A stretch of DNA of 64,000 nt from Rhizobium sp. LC145 (GTDB taxonomy: Bacteria; Pseudomonadota; Alphaproteobacteria; Rhizobiales; Rhizobiaceae), in contig NZ_LBHV01000001.1 of NCBI RefSeq assembly GCF_001005825.1, positions 558,001-622,000 on the forward strand. The letters run 5' to 3'. The position numbers and the translations under genes are program-made. Below, in pieces: positions 8,896 to 17,067 of this stretch. The notes under the pieces are model-generated. The model searched no databases, was not told the DNA's origin, and saw nothing but the letters and a program-made list of their open reading frames with translations. The stretch's first letter is position 1, and every line of letters starts with the position of its first letter.

Positions 8896-9667
8896 AGCGG
8901 GAGAATCCAAGGAAACGTTCGGCAAGGAAGACGATGCCGATGGACATGAAGGCGAGCAGCGAGGAAAGCGCGGCCACCGACGGATCGAAGACGATCTCCA
9001 TATAGGCGATCATATCGATCGGCAGGGTGCGCACACCGGGCCCGGAGAGGAAGAGCGAGACCGGCACCTGATTGAAGCTGGTGACGAAGCCCAGGATGAA
9101 GGCGGAAAGAATGCCGCCGCGGATATTCGGCAGCACCACGCGGAAGAAGGCGCCGAGCCGCGAGGACCCGAGCAGCACGGCCGCCTCCTCAATATCGGAA
9201 CGGAGGTTCGCAAGGCTCGCGGAAACCACGCGCACCGCATAGGGCAGCACGAGCGCTGTATGGGCGAGGAACAGAGCCGGTGTGATGCCGATGCCGAAGG
9301 GCACGACGAAATAGCGCAAGAGCGCCAGACCGACGATGATGCCCGGCACGATGACCGGCGCCGAGACGATGGTGCGGACGGTTTCGGAGAGCGGCAGCTT
9401 GTAGCGCGACATGGCATAGGCTGCGGGAATGCCGAGTACCAGCGCGCAGAATGTGCCGCCGATCGCGAGCATCATCGAGGTCGCGAAGCTGTCGCGGAAG
9501 CTTTCGACTGTGAAGACCTTGGCGATCCAGCGGAGCGAAAAGCCTTGCGGCGGGAAGGCGAGCGTTTCGCCCGCGGAAAAGGACGCTGCGACGATGATGA
9601 GGAAGGGCCCGATCAGGAAGCCGATCACCAGGAAGAGCGCAAAGGGAGCGAAGAGGCGCTGGATCAT
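8888..9667 (-). CDS. ABC transporter permease (PotC-like)
   Basis: A protein of 259 residues with six predicted membrane helices and the EAA-loop region EEAAVLLGSSRLGAFFRVVLP used to contact the ATPase. Similar in plan to spermidine/putrescine-type PotC inner-membrane components. Its start overlaps the preceding permease stop by four bases and its stop lies inside the ATPase start region, so the complex is made from one transcript. Substrate is not readable from the permease; genomic context suggests a nucleoside. Confidence 0.9.
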   Translation of the reverse strand: MIQRLFAPFALFLVIGFLIGPFLIIVAASFSAGETLAFPPQGFSLRWIAKVFTVESFRDSFATSMMLAIGGTFCALVLGIPAAYAMSRYKLPLSETVRTIVSAPVIVPGIIVGLALLRYFVVPFGIGITPALFLAHTALVLPYAVRVVSASLANLRSDIEEAAVLLGSSRLGAFFRVVLPNIRGGILSAFILGFVTSFNQVPVSLFLSGPGVRTLPIDMIAYMEIVFDPSVAALSSLLAFMSIGIVFLAERFLGFSRYV

Positions 9668-10491
9668 CGGTTGTTCCTCGCGGTTGCGACGCGCTTCAGG
9701 AGCAGATTGGCGGCGAAGCTCATGACGATCAGGATCAGCGCGATGACGCTTGCCGAGACGAAGTCATTGGCGACGCTGACCTGCTGATAGAGCAGCGTTT
9801 CCAGCATCAGCACCTTGGAGCCGCCGAGAATGGCGGGCGTGATATAGGCGGTGAGCGAACCGGTGAAGACCAGCGTTCCGCCGATCACCACACCCTCCTT
9901 GGTGAGCGGCAAGATGACTTTCCAGAAGACCTGGAACCAGTTGGCGCCGAGCACGCGGGCGGCCGGAACGGCATCGCGCGGCATGTTCTCGAGCGCCGAG
10001 ATCAGCGAGATGATCATCAGCGGCAGAAAGAGCTGAAGGAGACCGATGAAGACTGCCGTCTCGGTGAACAGGATGCGCAGCGGCCCGTCCGTCAGCCCCA
10101 ATCCCTGCAGCGCCTGATTGACGATGCCGGTGCGCCCGAGAATGACGATCCAGGCATAGGTGCGCGCAACCGGCGAAATCATCAGGGGCAGGATGACGAG
10201 GCCGATCATGCGGCCCTTGGTGCCGGGTTTCAGATTGACGATCGCAAATGCAGCCGCATAGCCGATCACCGCTGAGACGACGGTGACGATGGCGCCAAGC
10301 CTCAATGTCCGCCAGAAGACCGTCTGGTTGATCGGCTCGGAAAAGAAGCCGGTATAGGCGGCGGCGCTCCAGCCCTCCGCAGACTTGAAGCCTTCCGCCA
10401 GCAGCAGGATCACCGGCAGCAGAAACACTGCCGCCGCGAAGACTGCCGCCGGCAGGGCAAGTGCCATGGCTTCGGCTCTATTGTGAAACAT
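9664..10491 (-). CDS. ABC transporter permease (PotB-like)
   Basis: A protein of 275 residues with six membrane helices and an EAA-type loop (PAARVLGANWFQVFWKVILP). The start at 10491 is preceded by AGGAGAA at a spacing of nine bases on the minus strand; the frame stays open upstream through the palindromic repeat region but that extension has no family similarity. It is separated from the binding-protein gene by 183 bases that hold RIME-like hairpins, the only sizeable gap in the operon. Confidence 0.9.
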   Translation of the reverse strand: MFHNRAEAMALALPAAVFAAAVFLLPVILLLAEGFKSAEGWSAAAYTGFFSEPINQTVFWRTLRLGAIVTVVSAVIGYAAAFAIVNLKPGTKGRMIGLVILPLMISPVARTYAWIVILGRTGIVNQALQGLGLTDGPLRILFTETAVFIGLLQLFLPLMIISLISALENMPRDAVPAARVLGANWFQVFWKVILPLTKEGVVIGGTLVFTGSLTAYITPAILGGSKVLMLETLLYQQVSVANDFVSASVIALILIVMSFAANLLLKRVATARNNR

Positions 10492-10536
10492 CGCTCGTCT
10501 TTCTCCTGCATCCCGCTGCACGGAATTGCGTTTGTG

Positions 10537-10664
10537 CCCCCTCTGGCCTGCCGGCCATCTCCCCCACAAGGGGGGAGAAAACAAGCCGCGACGCCCTCGT
10601 CCGCTCAACAGCAGCCTTGGGGCACTAGAGCCCCTCCCCCTTGTGGGGAGGGGTTGGGGAGGGG
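10537..10664. repeat. RIME-like intergenic palindromic element
   Basis: Two GC-rich inverted motifs lie between the binding-protein and permease genes: CTCCCCC-acaa-GGGGGGAG (10559-10577) and CCCCTCCCC-cttgt-GGGGAGGGG (10631-10653), plus GGCC-tgcc-GGCC at 10545-10556. The two cores are inverted copies of each other (CCCCACAAGGGGG versus CCCCCTTGTGGGG). This composition is typical of the rhizobial intergenic mosaic elements (RIME) common in Rhizobiaceae. In the transcript they would form strong stem-loops that could stabilise the upstream binding-protein message. Confidence 0.75.
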
Positions 10665-10674
10665 AAAACTGACT

Positions 10675-11697
10675 TTACTGCCCTACCTTGGCGTTCCACT
10701 CGGAAAGCCAGGCATTGCGGTTGTCGAGCGCCACGTCTGAGGGGATCAGCTTCAGGCTCTCGGCGGTTTCCTGGCCGTAGGTGATGTTGTTCGCGACCTG
10801 GTCGGAAACCTTCACTTCCTTGTTGGCCGGGCTATCGACGAGGGCTTCGGCGAGCTTCGCCTGGACTTCGGTGGAGAGCCAGAAATCCATGAACTGCAGG
10901 GCAAGCTCCTGGTTCTTGGAGCCCTTGGCCAGCACCATGACGTTCATGCCGCCCGTCTGGCCTTCCTTCGGCGTCGCCCAGCCGATCGGCAGATCGAGCT
11001 TGGTGAAGGGCGCCCAGGAGAAGCGGCCGATCGGAGCGGCCCAGATCTCCTCCTGCTGCATGAGCTGAACGAGCTGCGAGGACTTCACGTAGAAGGTAAC
11101 GATCTCGTCCTTCTTCTCGCCGAGGGCTTCGATCGCGCCCTTGAGGTCCGGGCTATCCTTGCCGAGCGCCTGGCCCAGCATGTAGAGCGCCGGCGGGCCC
11201 TGGTTGGTGGTGACATTCGGGAAGGCGACGTGCTCGACATATTCCGGCTTCAGGAGATCGGCCCAGGACTCGATCTTCATCTTGTCGGTGCGGTAAGCGA
11301 TGGAGGTCGCATAGAAGGTATAGCCGACGCTCATACCGTCGCCGTTCGGGTCCTTGGCGATGTCGTAGAGCTTGTCGAAGTTGGAAAGCTTGGAGGTGTC
11401 GATCTTCTCGATGAGGTCCGAGCGGGTGGCGGCGAGCGCATCGGCCATCGAGACGACGGCCATGTCGACCACCGGATTGGCCTTGTTGGCCTCCATCTTG
11501 GCGAGCCGCTCGACGCTGTTTCCGGTTTCCACCACCAGCTTGCAGCTGCACAGCTTCTCGAAGGGATCGTAGACGATCTTCTTGAACTCGTCCTGCGCGA
11601 AAGCATAGACGGAGATAGTGAGCGTCTTTTCCTGCGCGTGCGCCGCGCCCATGCCGAGCATCAGGGCTACGCCCGATGCGAGAATGACCTTCTTCAT
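10675..11697 (-). CDS. periplasmic solute-binding protein of the nucleoside-operon ABC transporter
   Basis: A protein of 340 residues with a clear Sec signal peptide (MKKVILASGVALMLGMG, cleavage after AHA). The mature part resembles the PotD/family-1 type binding proteins: KTLTISVYAFAQDEFKKIV at the start, VVDMAVVSMADALA, and a C-terminal domain with GMNVMVLAKGSKN. The start ATG overlaps the stop of the LacI gene by four bases, showing cotranscription. The ligand is not determined; linked nucleoside hydrolase and adenine deaminase suggest a purine nucleoside rather than a polyamine. Confidence 0.88.
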   Translation of the reverse strand: MKKVILASGVALMLGMGAAHAQEKTLTISVYAFAQDEFKKIVYDPFEKLCSCKLVVETGNSVERLAKMEANKANPVVDMAVVSMADALAATRSDLIEKIDTSKLSNFDKLYDIAKDPNGDGMSVGYTFYATSIAYRTDKMKIESWADLLKPEYVEHVAFPNVTTNQGPPALYMLGQALGKDSPDLKGAIEALGEKKDEIVTFYVKSSQLVQLMQQEEIWAAPIGRFSWAPFTKLDLPIGWATPKEGQTGGMNVMVLAKGSKNQELALQFMDFWLSTEVQAKLAEALVDSPANKEVKVSDQVANNITYGQETAESLKLIPSDVALDNRNAWLSEWNAKVGQ

Positions 11698-12761
11698 GAT
11701 GCGAGTTCTCCTTCTGTCCGGTTTCTTGCTTGCGACAATCCCATGCCTGCGACACCCGTGGAGTGGCGGATCACCAGTTCCATCGGAACTTTCGGAACGG
11801 CGGCCGAGACGGGCCCGAGGATTTTCTGTTCCTCACCGCCGCGCCGCTCCGCCTCGATCGTATCGACCAGCGCCGCAACGGCAATTTCGGCGACCGTTTC
11901 CATGTCCATGCGCATGGTGGTGAGCCCCGGCGTCACGACGGAGGACCAGATGAGGTCGTCGAAGCCGCTGACGCTGACCGCCTGGGGAACCGCGATGCCG
12001 GCACCCTGCAATTCGGTGAGCGCGCGAAGCGCGATGAGATCGGAAAGGGTAGCGACCGCGGTGACGCCACTACGCACCTTCTCGACGAGGCCGAGGGGAC
12101 AGCCCGCGCCGCCCGCCGCCTCCAGCTTTTCGATCCAGAGGGTTTCCGTGACCGCGCCGCGGCCGAGACCCGACTTCAGCCCGCCGATGCGGTCGTTCTG
12201 CACATTGGAGGCGGGGCTGTGGCCGATGAGAAGCACGTTGCGATGGCCGAGCTCGCGCAGATGGCCCCCCATCTGCCTGCCGCCCTCCCAATGATCGGCG
12301 GCGACCGTATTGCCCGGCGTCGAAGGGCTGTCGATGACGGCGACGGGACAGCTTGCCTCGACGATGCGGGTGCCGCGGCGGGGCACGACGACCATGCCGT
12401 CCACGCCACGCTCGATGAGCCTGCCGATCGCTTCCGTCTGCATGGCGGTCTCGCCGCGGGAGTCGGCGATCAGCACGCCGTAGCCGGCGCTTGCCGCGGC
12501 ATGTTCGATCGCCTGGGCGATCTGCGGAAAGAGCGGATTGGCGATATCGGGAAGGACGAGGCCGAGAACCCCGCTGCGGCCGGTGCGCAGCGCCCGCCCC
12601 GCGACACTCGGCACATAGCCGAGTTCGGCGGCGGTGGCGCGGATGCGCTCCACGAGTTCGGGAGAGACCCGGCCCTTGCCGGAAAGCGCATTCGAAACGG
12701 TCGCGACGGAAACGCCGAGCGTTTCCGCAATCCTCGACAATTTCGGTTTCGACCGGTCCAC
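11694..12761 (-). CDS. LacI-family transcriptional regulator of the transporter/nucleoside operon
   Basis: A protein of 355 residues. The N-terminal helix-turn-helix (LSRIAETLGVSVATVSNALSG, about 8-28) and hinge helix GRALRTGRSG are followed by a periplasmic-binding-like sensor domain with NPLFPQIAQAIE and SGFDDL motifs, as in PurR/LacI proteins. The start codon is GTG at 12761. It is the first gene of the operon, overlapping the binding-protein start by four bases, so it is expected to repress its own operon and respond to a nucleoside, base or sugar product. A palindromic operator candidate lies 23 bases upstream. Confidence 0.92.
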   Translation of the reverse strand: MDRSKPKLSRIAETLGVSVATVSNALSGKGRVSPELVERIRATAAELGYVPSVAGRALRTGRSGVLGLVLPDIANPLFPQIAQAIEHAAASAGYGVLIADSRGETAMQTEAIGRLIERGVDGMVVVPRRGTRIVEASCPVAVIDSPSTPGNTVAADHWEGGRQMGGHLRELGHRNVLLIGHSPASNVQNDRIGGLKSGLGRGAVTETLWIEKLEAAGGAGCPLGLVEKVRSGVTAVATLSDLIALRALTELQGAGIAVPQAVSVSGFDDLIWSSVVTPGLTTMRMDMETVAEIAVAALVDTIEAERRGGEEQKILGPVSAAVPKVPMELVIRHSTGVAGMGLSQARNRTEGELAS

Positions 12762-12783
12762 GTCGGCGCCCGCGCTTGAAGGT

Positions 12784-12799
12784 GATTAATCGTTTAATC
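12784..12799. promoter_or_regulatory. LacI-type operator candidate
   Basis: GATTAATCGTTTAATC is a 16-base dyad centred on CG with one mismatched pair, the usual shape of LacI-family operators. It sits 23 bases upstream of the GTG start of the LacI gene, between it and the divergent betaine-type binding-protein gene, where it could block transcription of the whole minus-strand operon. Confidence 0.65.
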
Positions 12800-13064
12800 C
12801 GCCTAGCGCGACAACGCCCGCTTGTCGAATCGAATCTGCAAGTTTCCCGAACTATTGCGCCGGCATTTTTCGCGCCCGCATCCGCCGCATCGGAGTAACG
12901 TTCCTGAAAAGAATGAGTTTTCCGTTGGCGGAAACAGGCAGAACATGGGCGCAAACGAAACAGCGTCCTTCTTCCTTCATGCAAAACTCGACCCGAGGAA
13001 AAGAGCAGGAAATAAACCTGCCCAAAACGGTCAAACGGCCTGCAACAATCAGAAGGGAACGAAA

Positions 13065-14066
13065 ATGAAGCATCTCCTTGCAGCCACCTGCCTTGCCGCG
13101 GGCCTTCTCGCCATCGGCAGTCCGGCCTCCGCGGCCGAATGCGGAGACGTCACGATCGCAAGCATGAACTGGCAGAGCGCCGAAGTTCTTGCCGCGCTCG
13201 ACAAGCTCATCCTCAACGAAGGCTACGGCTGCAATGCCGAGATCATCGTGGGCGATACCGTGCCGACCATCACCTCCATGGTGGAGAAGGGCCAGCCGGA
13301 CCTCGCGCCCGAGGGTTGGGTGGACCTGCTGCCGGAGGTCGTCGGCCGCGGCATTACCGAAGGCAAGCTCGTGGGCGCGGCCGTCGCGCTCTCGGACGGC
13401 GCGGTACAGGGCTGGTGGATACCGAAATACCTCGCCGACGCCCATCCGGACATCAAGACCATCCAGGACATGCTGAAGCATCCGGAACTCTTCCCCGATC
13501 CGGAGGATTCCAGCAAGGGCGCGATCTTCAACGGCCCGGCAGGCTGGGGCGGCACGGTGGCGACCGCGCAGCTCTACAAGGCCTATGAAGCGGAAAAGGC
13601 GAACTTCACGCTGGTCGATACCGGTTCGGCGGCCGGCCTCGACGGATCGATCGCCAAGGCCTACGAAGCCAAGCAGGGCTGGGTCGGCTATTACTGGGCG
13701 CCGACCGCCCTCCTCGGCCGCTACGAGATGGTGAAGCTCGAGCACGGCGTGCCTTATGACGCGGCCGAATGGAAGCGCTGCAATACCGTGGCCGACTGCC
13801 CCGATCCGAAGCCGAACGACTGGCCGAAGGACAAGGTGCAGACGCTGCTCACGAAGAGCTTCGCCGATCGCGCCGGGCCGGAGATCATGGATTATCTCAA
13901 CAAGCGCGCCTGGACCAACGATACGGTCAACAAGCTGATGGCCTGGATGACCAACAACCAGGCGACCGGCGAGGACGGCGCCAAGCAGTTCCTCCGTGAG
14001 AACGAGGCTCTGTGGACCTCGTGGGTTTCGCCAGAGGCCGCGGAAAAAGTCAAAGCCGCCCTCTGA
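13065..14066 (+). CDS. glycine betaine/choline-type ABC transporter binding protein (ProX-like)
   Basis: A protein of 333 residues with a Sec signal peptide ending ASA. The mature sequence starts ECGDVTIASMNWQSAEVLAAL and resembles OpuAC-type quaternary-ammonium binding proteins; Trp residues in ASMNWQS, PEGWVD and GYYWAP could build the aromatic cage used for such ligands. The ATG at 13065 follows agaaggga. A permease gene lies 103 bases downstream, but no ATPase gene is present nearby. The ligand is inferred from the family. Confidence 0.85.
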   Translation: MKHLLAATCLAAGLLAIGSPASAAECGDVTIASMNWQSAEVLAALDKLILNEGYGCNAEIIVGDTVPTITSMVEKGQPDLAPEGWVDLLPEVVGRGITEGKLVGAAVALSDGAVQGWWIPKYLADAHPDIKTIQDMLKHPELFPDPEDSSKGAIFNGPAGWGGTVATAQLYKAYEAEKANFTLVDTGSAAGLDGSIAKAYEAKQGWVGYYWAPTALLGRYEMVKLEHGVPYDAAEWKRCNTVADCPDPKPNDWPKDKVQTLLTKSFADRAGPEIMDYLNKRAWTNDTVNKLMAWMTNNQATGEDGAKQFLRENEALWTSWVSPEAAEKVKAAL

Positions 14067-14169
14067 CCTGAACAACACCTTGGATCGGGCGGCGTGATGT
14101 CGATCGCGCCGCCTCTCCGTTGTTGTACGGCTTTCCAAAGCCGCATGTCGCACCCGAAGGAGGCCCGAG

Positions 14170-15057
14170 ATGGAATGGCTGACCCGTTTCCCGCATATGG
14201 ACGACAGCAGGTTGCGCGACCTGAAGAAGATGATCGACGACGGTTTCCGGTCCTTCACCCGCGCCTATGGCGACTGCATCGAATCCTTCTTCGATCCGCT
14301 GCAGCTCTTTCTCATTCATTCCGAACGCCTGCTGACGCGCACGCCCTGGCCGATCGTGCTGATCGCGATCGCGCTGATCGCCTGGCTTGCGAGCCGCAAC
14401 TGGAAAATCGTGACGGGCTGCGTCGCAACCCTTCTGGCGATCGGCTATTTCGACATGTGGGACGACACGATGAAGACCGTCTCGATGATCTTCGTCTGCA
14501 CCGTCCTCTCGATCGCCATCGGCATTCCGATCGGCATCGCCATGTCGCGCTCCGACCGGCTGCAGAACATCGTCAACCCCGTGCTCGACGTGATGCAGAC
14601 CATGCCGAGCTTCGTCTATCTGATCCCCGTCGTCATGCTGCTCGGCATCGGCAAGGTGCCCGGCCTCATCGCCGTGGTGATCTACGCCATCCCGCCGATG
14701 ATCCGGCTCACCAATCTGGGCATCAGGCTGGTTGACCGCGATGTTCTGGAAGCGTCGGACGCGTTCGGCTCGTCAAGCTGGCAGCGGTTGAAGGACGTGC
14801 AGATGCCGCTTGCGTTGCCGACCATCATGGCCGGCATCAACCAGACGATCATGATGGCGCTCGCCATGGTCGTTATCGCCTCGATGATCGGCGTCCAAGG
14901 CCTCGGCCAGCCGGTGCTGAGGGCGATCTCCAACCAGTATTTCACGCTGGGTATCTTCAACGGGCTGGCGATCGTCGGCATCGCGATCATCTTCGACCGC
15001 ATCAGCCAGGCCTACGGCCAGCGCCTGCAGCGCCACCGCGAGATCGTGCACGGATAA
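14170..15057 (+). CDS. glycine betaine/proline-type ABC transporter permease (ProW-like)
   Basis: A protein of 295 residues. An N-terminal stretch of about 50 residues (RDLKKMIDDGFRSFTRAYGD) precedes several membrane helices, then the transport domain with MQTMPSFVYLIPVVMLLGIG, typical of ProW, and the EAA loop EASDAFGSSSWQRLKDVQMP. GGAGG lies before the ATG. It pairs with the preceding ProX-like protein. The expected ProV ATPase is not on this strand downstream; the next gene is convergent. Confidence 0.9.
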   Translation: MEWLTRFPHMDDSRLRDLKKMIDDGFRSFTRAYGDCIESFFDPLQLFLIHSERLLTRTPWPIVLIAIALIAWLASRNWKIVTGCVATLLAIGYFDMWDDTMKTVSMIFVCTVLSIAIGIPIGIAMSRSDRLQNIVNPVLDVMQTMPSFVYLIPVVMLLGIGKVPGLIAVVIYAIPPMIRLTNLGIRLVDRDVLEASDAFGSSSWQRLKDVQMPLALPTIMAGINQTIMMALAMVVIASMIGVQGLGQPVLRAISNQYFTLGIFNGLAIVGIAIIFDRISQAYGQRLQRHREIVHG

Positions 15058-15068
15058 GGCAAACCCGA

Positions 15069-15266
15069 TCAGACGAAATGGACCGGGCTGTTCTCCATCT
15101 TGAGAGCGGCCCGGTGGTCCCGCTCATAGGAAGCGCGCAGGCTGTTGCGCTTTTCGGCGGAGGCCGGTTCCGTCAATGTCAGATGGAACACGCCGTCGGG
15201 ATAGGTGCCGGTGGCCTCGGCATTGTCGGTGTTGTTCAGAAGCGAGTTCAGGAACTTCAGGGTCAT
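15069..15266 (-). CDS. small hypothetical protein
   Basis: A protein of 65 residues, not recognised. It is charged and soluble-looking (TGTYPDGVFHLTLTEPASAE then a basic/acidic helix ASYERDHRAALKMEN). A strong ribosome site, AGGAGG, lies 7 bases before the ATG at 15266, which supports it as a real gene. It converges on the ProW-like gene with 11 bases between them. No function is proposed. Confidence 0.6.
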   Translation of the reverse strand: MTLKFLNSLLNNTDNAEATGTYPDGVFHLTLTEPASAEKRNSLRASYERDHRAALKMENSPVHFV

Positions 15267-15432
15267 CCAGCACCTCCTATTTTCCGCGCATCAACGAACA
15301 TTCGCCGCATCGGTTCCGCATGCTCTTCCAATCGTTAAAATCTTAACCATCTTTGTTAGAGATTTCTTAACATCGCGGCTCGCGCGCGGATTTTTTATGC
15401 TACATTCGCGCCCGGAGCAGGAACGAGGAAGC

Positions 15433-15453
15433 ATGTCGCCCTTTGGTCCTTAG
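15433..15453 (+). CDS. possible six-codon leader peptide upstream of the DUF982 gene
   Basis: ATG TCG CCC TTT GGT CCT TAG encodes MSPFGP and is preceded by a GAGGAAG ribosome site at good spacing. It is followed at once by a GGCGGA-TCCGCC hairpin (15451-15472) and then, about 65 bases on, by the DUF982 gene. The arrangement resembles a translated leader controlling a downstream gene, but the reading is based on layout only. Confidence 0.35.
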   Translation: MSPFGP

Positions 15454-15538
15454 GCGGATAGCAACGTGTCCGCCACCTGGAGGAACCATCCGGCAAATTC
15501 GACGTTTCATTCTGTTGGTATCTTGGGAGGAGCTAGCA

Positions 15539-15781
15539 ATGCGCAACACAAGTTGGGAGAAGCCTGTTCACGTGACCTTCGGCCATCTCGGCACGGAATA
15601 CGTGAAAAGCCCGTTCGAGGCACTGGCACTCTTGACCGACCGCTGGCCGGACATGCGAGGTCCGGAATTCGTGAGAGCCCGCAGCGCCTGCCGGGCGGCG
15701 CTCGATGGACGCAAATCCCCCGAGGAAGCGCGGCAACAGTTCGAACAGGCCGTGAGCGAGGCTCGGCTTTATACGCACTGA
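15539..15781 (+). CDS. DUF982 domain-containing small protein
   Basis: A protein of 80 residues matching the DUF982 pattern found mainly in Rhizobiales: V-T-F at the start, SPFEALALLTDRWPDMRG in the middle and ARSACRAALDGRKSPEEAR at the end. The ATG at 15539 has GGGAGGAG upstream; a longer frame begins at 15443 without a ribosome site. Function of the family is unknown. A stem-loop with a T tract follows at 15823-15852, and a leader region with a possible short peptide precedes. Confidence 0.82.
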   Translation: MRNTSWEKPVHVTFGHLGTEYVKSPFEALALLTDRWPDMRGPEFVRARSACRAALDGRKSPEEARQQFEQAVSEARLYTH

Positions 15782-15822
15782 GCGTCCTGACGTATCGTAC
15801 GGGCATTATTCCGGACATGATC

Positions 15823-15852
15823 GCCGGCCGCGCAGCGCGCGCCGGCCTTTTT
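15823..15852 (+). terminator. intrinsic terminator after the DUF982 gene
   Basis: A GC-rich stem of the form GCCGGCCGCG...CGCGCGCCGGC is followed by five T residues on the plus strand, about 40 bases after the DUF982 stop. Confidence 0.75.
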
Positions 15853-16010
15853 CATGTCCAGTTTCATGTCCGGGCGCGGCGGAGATCGCGGCGGGATAGA
15901 CGAAACGGAATTCGCCCGCATCGACATCCTAAAGAACAGAATTTCTTGCCTTTTGGAGCTTGCCCGCCGAAAAGACCCTGCTTACATGAAGCAATCGAAA
16001 GAAGGCTCCG

Positions 16011-17048
16011 ATGACAATCCATCCCTCCGTTCTCAGCGTGATCGGCAACACGCCGCTTATCCGGCTCAAGGGCGCTTCCGAAGCGACCGGCTGCGAAATC
16101 CTCGGCAAGGCGGAGTTCCTCAATCCGGGCCAGTCGGTCAAGGACCGCGCGGCGCTCTACATCATCCGCGACGCGGAGAAGAAGGGGCTGCTGAGGCCCG
16201 GCGGCGTGATCGTGGAAGGCACGGCGGGCAATACGGGCATCGGCCTGACGCTGGTTGCCAAGGCGCTCGGATACCGCACCGTGATCGTCATTCCCGAGAC
16301 CCAGAGCCAGGAAAAGAAGGACGCGCTGAAATTGATGGGCGCGGAGCTGGTCGAGGTTCCGGCCGTCCCCTACAAGAACCCCAATAATTATGTGAAGGTT
16401 TCCGGCCGGCTGGCCGAGGAGCTTGCCAAGACCGATCCCGCGGGCGCGATCTGGGCCAACCAGTTCGACAATGTCGCGAACCGCGAGGCGCATGTGCAGA
16501 CGACGGCGCCGGAAATCTGGGAACAGACCGGCGGCAAGGTGGACGGCTTCGTGTGCGCGGTCGGATCGGGCGGCACGCTCGCCGGCGTCGCGGAAGGCCT
16601 GAAGGCGAAGAATCCGAACGTCAAGATCGGCATCGCCGACCCGGAAGGGGCGGCACTCTTCGAATACTACGCCCATGGCGAGCTGAAATCGGAAGGCTCC
16701 TCGATCACCGAAGGCATCGGCCAGGGCCGCATCACCGCCAATCTCGAAGGCTTCACGCCGGACTTCGCCTACCGCATCCCCGACGCGGAGGCTTTGCCGC
16801 TCATCTTCGACCTGGTCGAGAACGAAGGCCTCTGCCTCGGCGGCTCGACCGGCATCAACATTGCCGGCGCCATCCGGCTCGCCAAGGACCTTGGTCCCGG
16901 GCACACCATCGTCACCATTCTCTGCGACTACGGCAACCGCTACCAGTCCAAGCTCTTCAACCCGGACTTCCTCAAGTCGAAGGGCTTGCCCATCCCGCGC
17001 TGGTTGACCGAAAAGCGGCACATCCCCGTTCCTTTCGAAACCGTCTGA
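16011..17048 (+). CDS. cysK: cysteine synthase A family PLP enzyme
   Basis: A protein of 345 residues forming cysteine from O-acetylserine and sulfide. The PLP lysine is in NPGQSVKDRAA, the substrate-binding loop in EGTAGNTGIGL, and the phosphate loop in GSGGTLAG. It is longer than E. coli CysK (323) by a C-terminal extension ending in basic residues, as in several alphaproteobacterial copies. AAGG lies before the ATG. It leads a four-gene group with the AlaX-like protein, sulfurtransferase and GNAT protein, all on the plus strand with short gaps. Confidence 0.92.
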   Translation: MTIHPSVLSVIGNTPLIRLKGASEATGCEILGKAEFLNPGQSVKDRAALYIIRDAEKKGLLRPGGVIVEGTAGNTGIGLTLVAKALGYRTVIVIPETQSQEKKDALKLMGAELVEVPAVPYKNPNNYVKVSGRLAEELAKTDPAGAIWANQFDNVANREAHVQTTAPEIWEQTGGKVDGFVCAVGSGGTLAGVAEGLKAKNPNVKIGIADPEGAALFEYYAHGELKSEGSSITEGIGQGRITANLEGFTPDFAYRIPDAEALPLIFDLVENEGLCLGGSTGINIAGAIRLAKDLGPGHTIVTILCDYGNRYQSKLFNPDFLKSKGLPIPRWLTEKRHIPVPFETV

Positions 17049-17067
17049 CGCAATCCCAGGAACCGAC

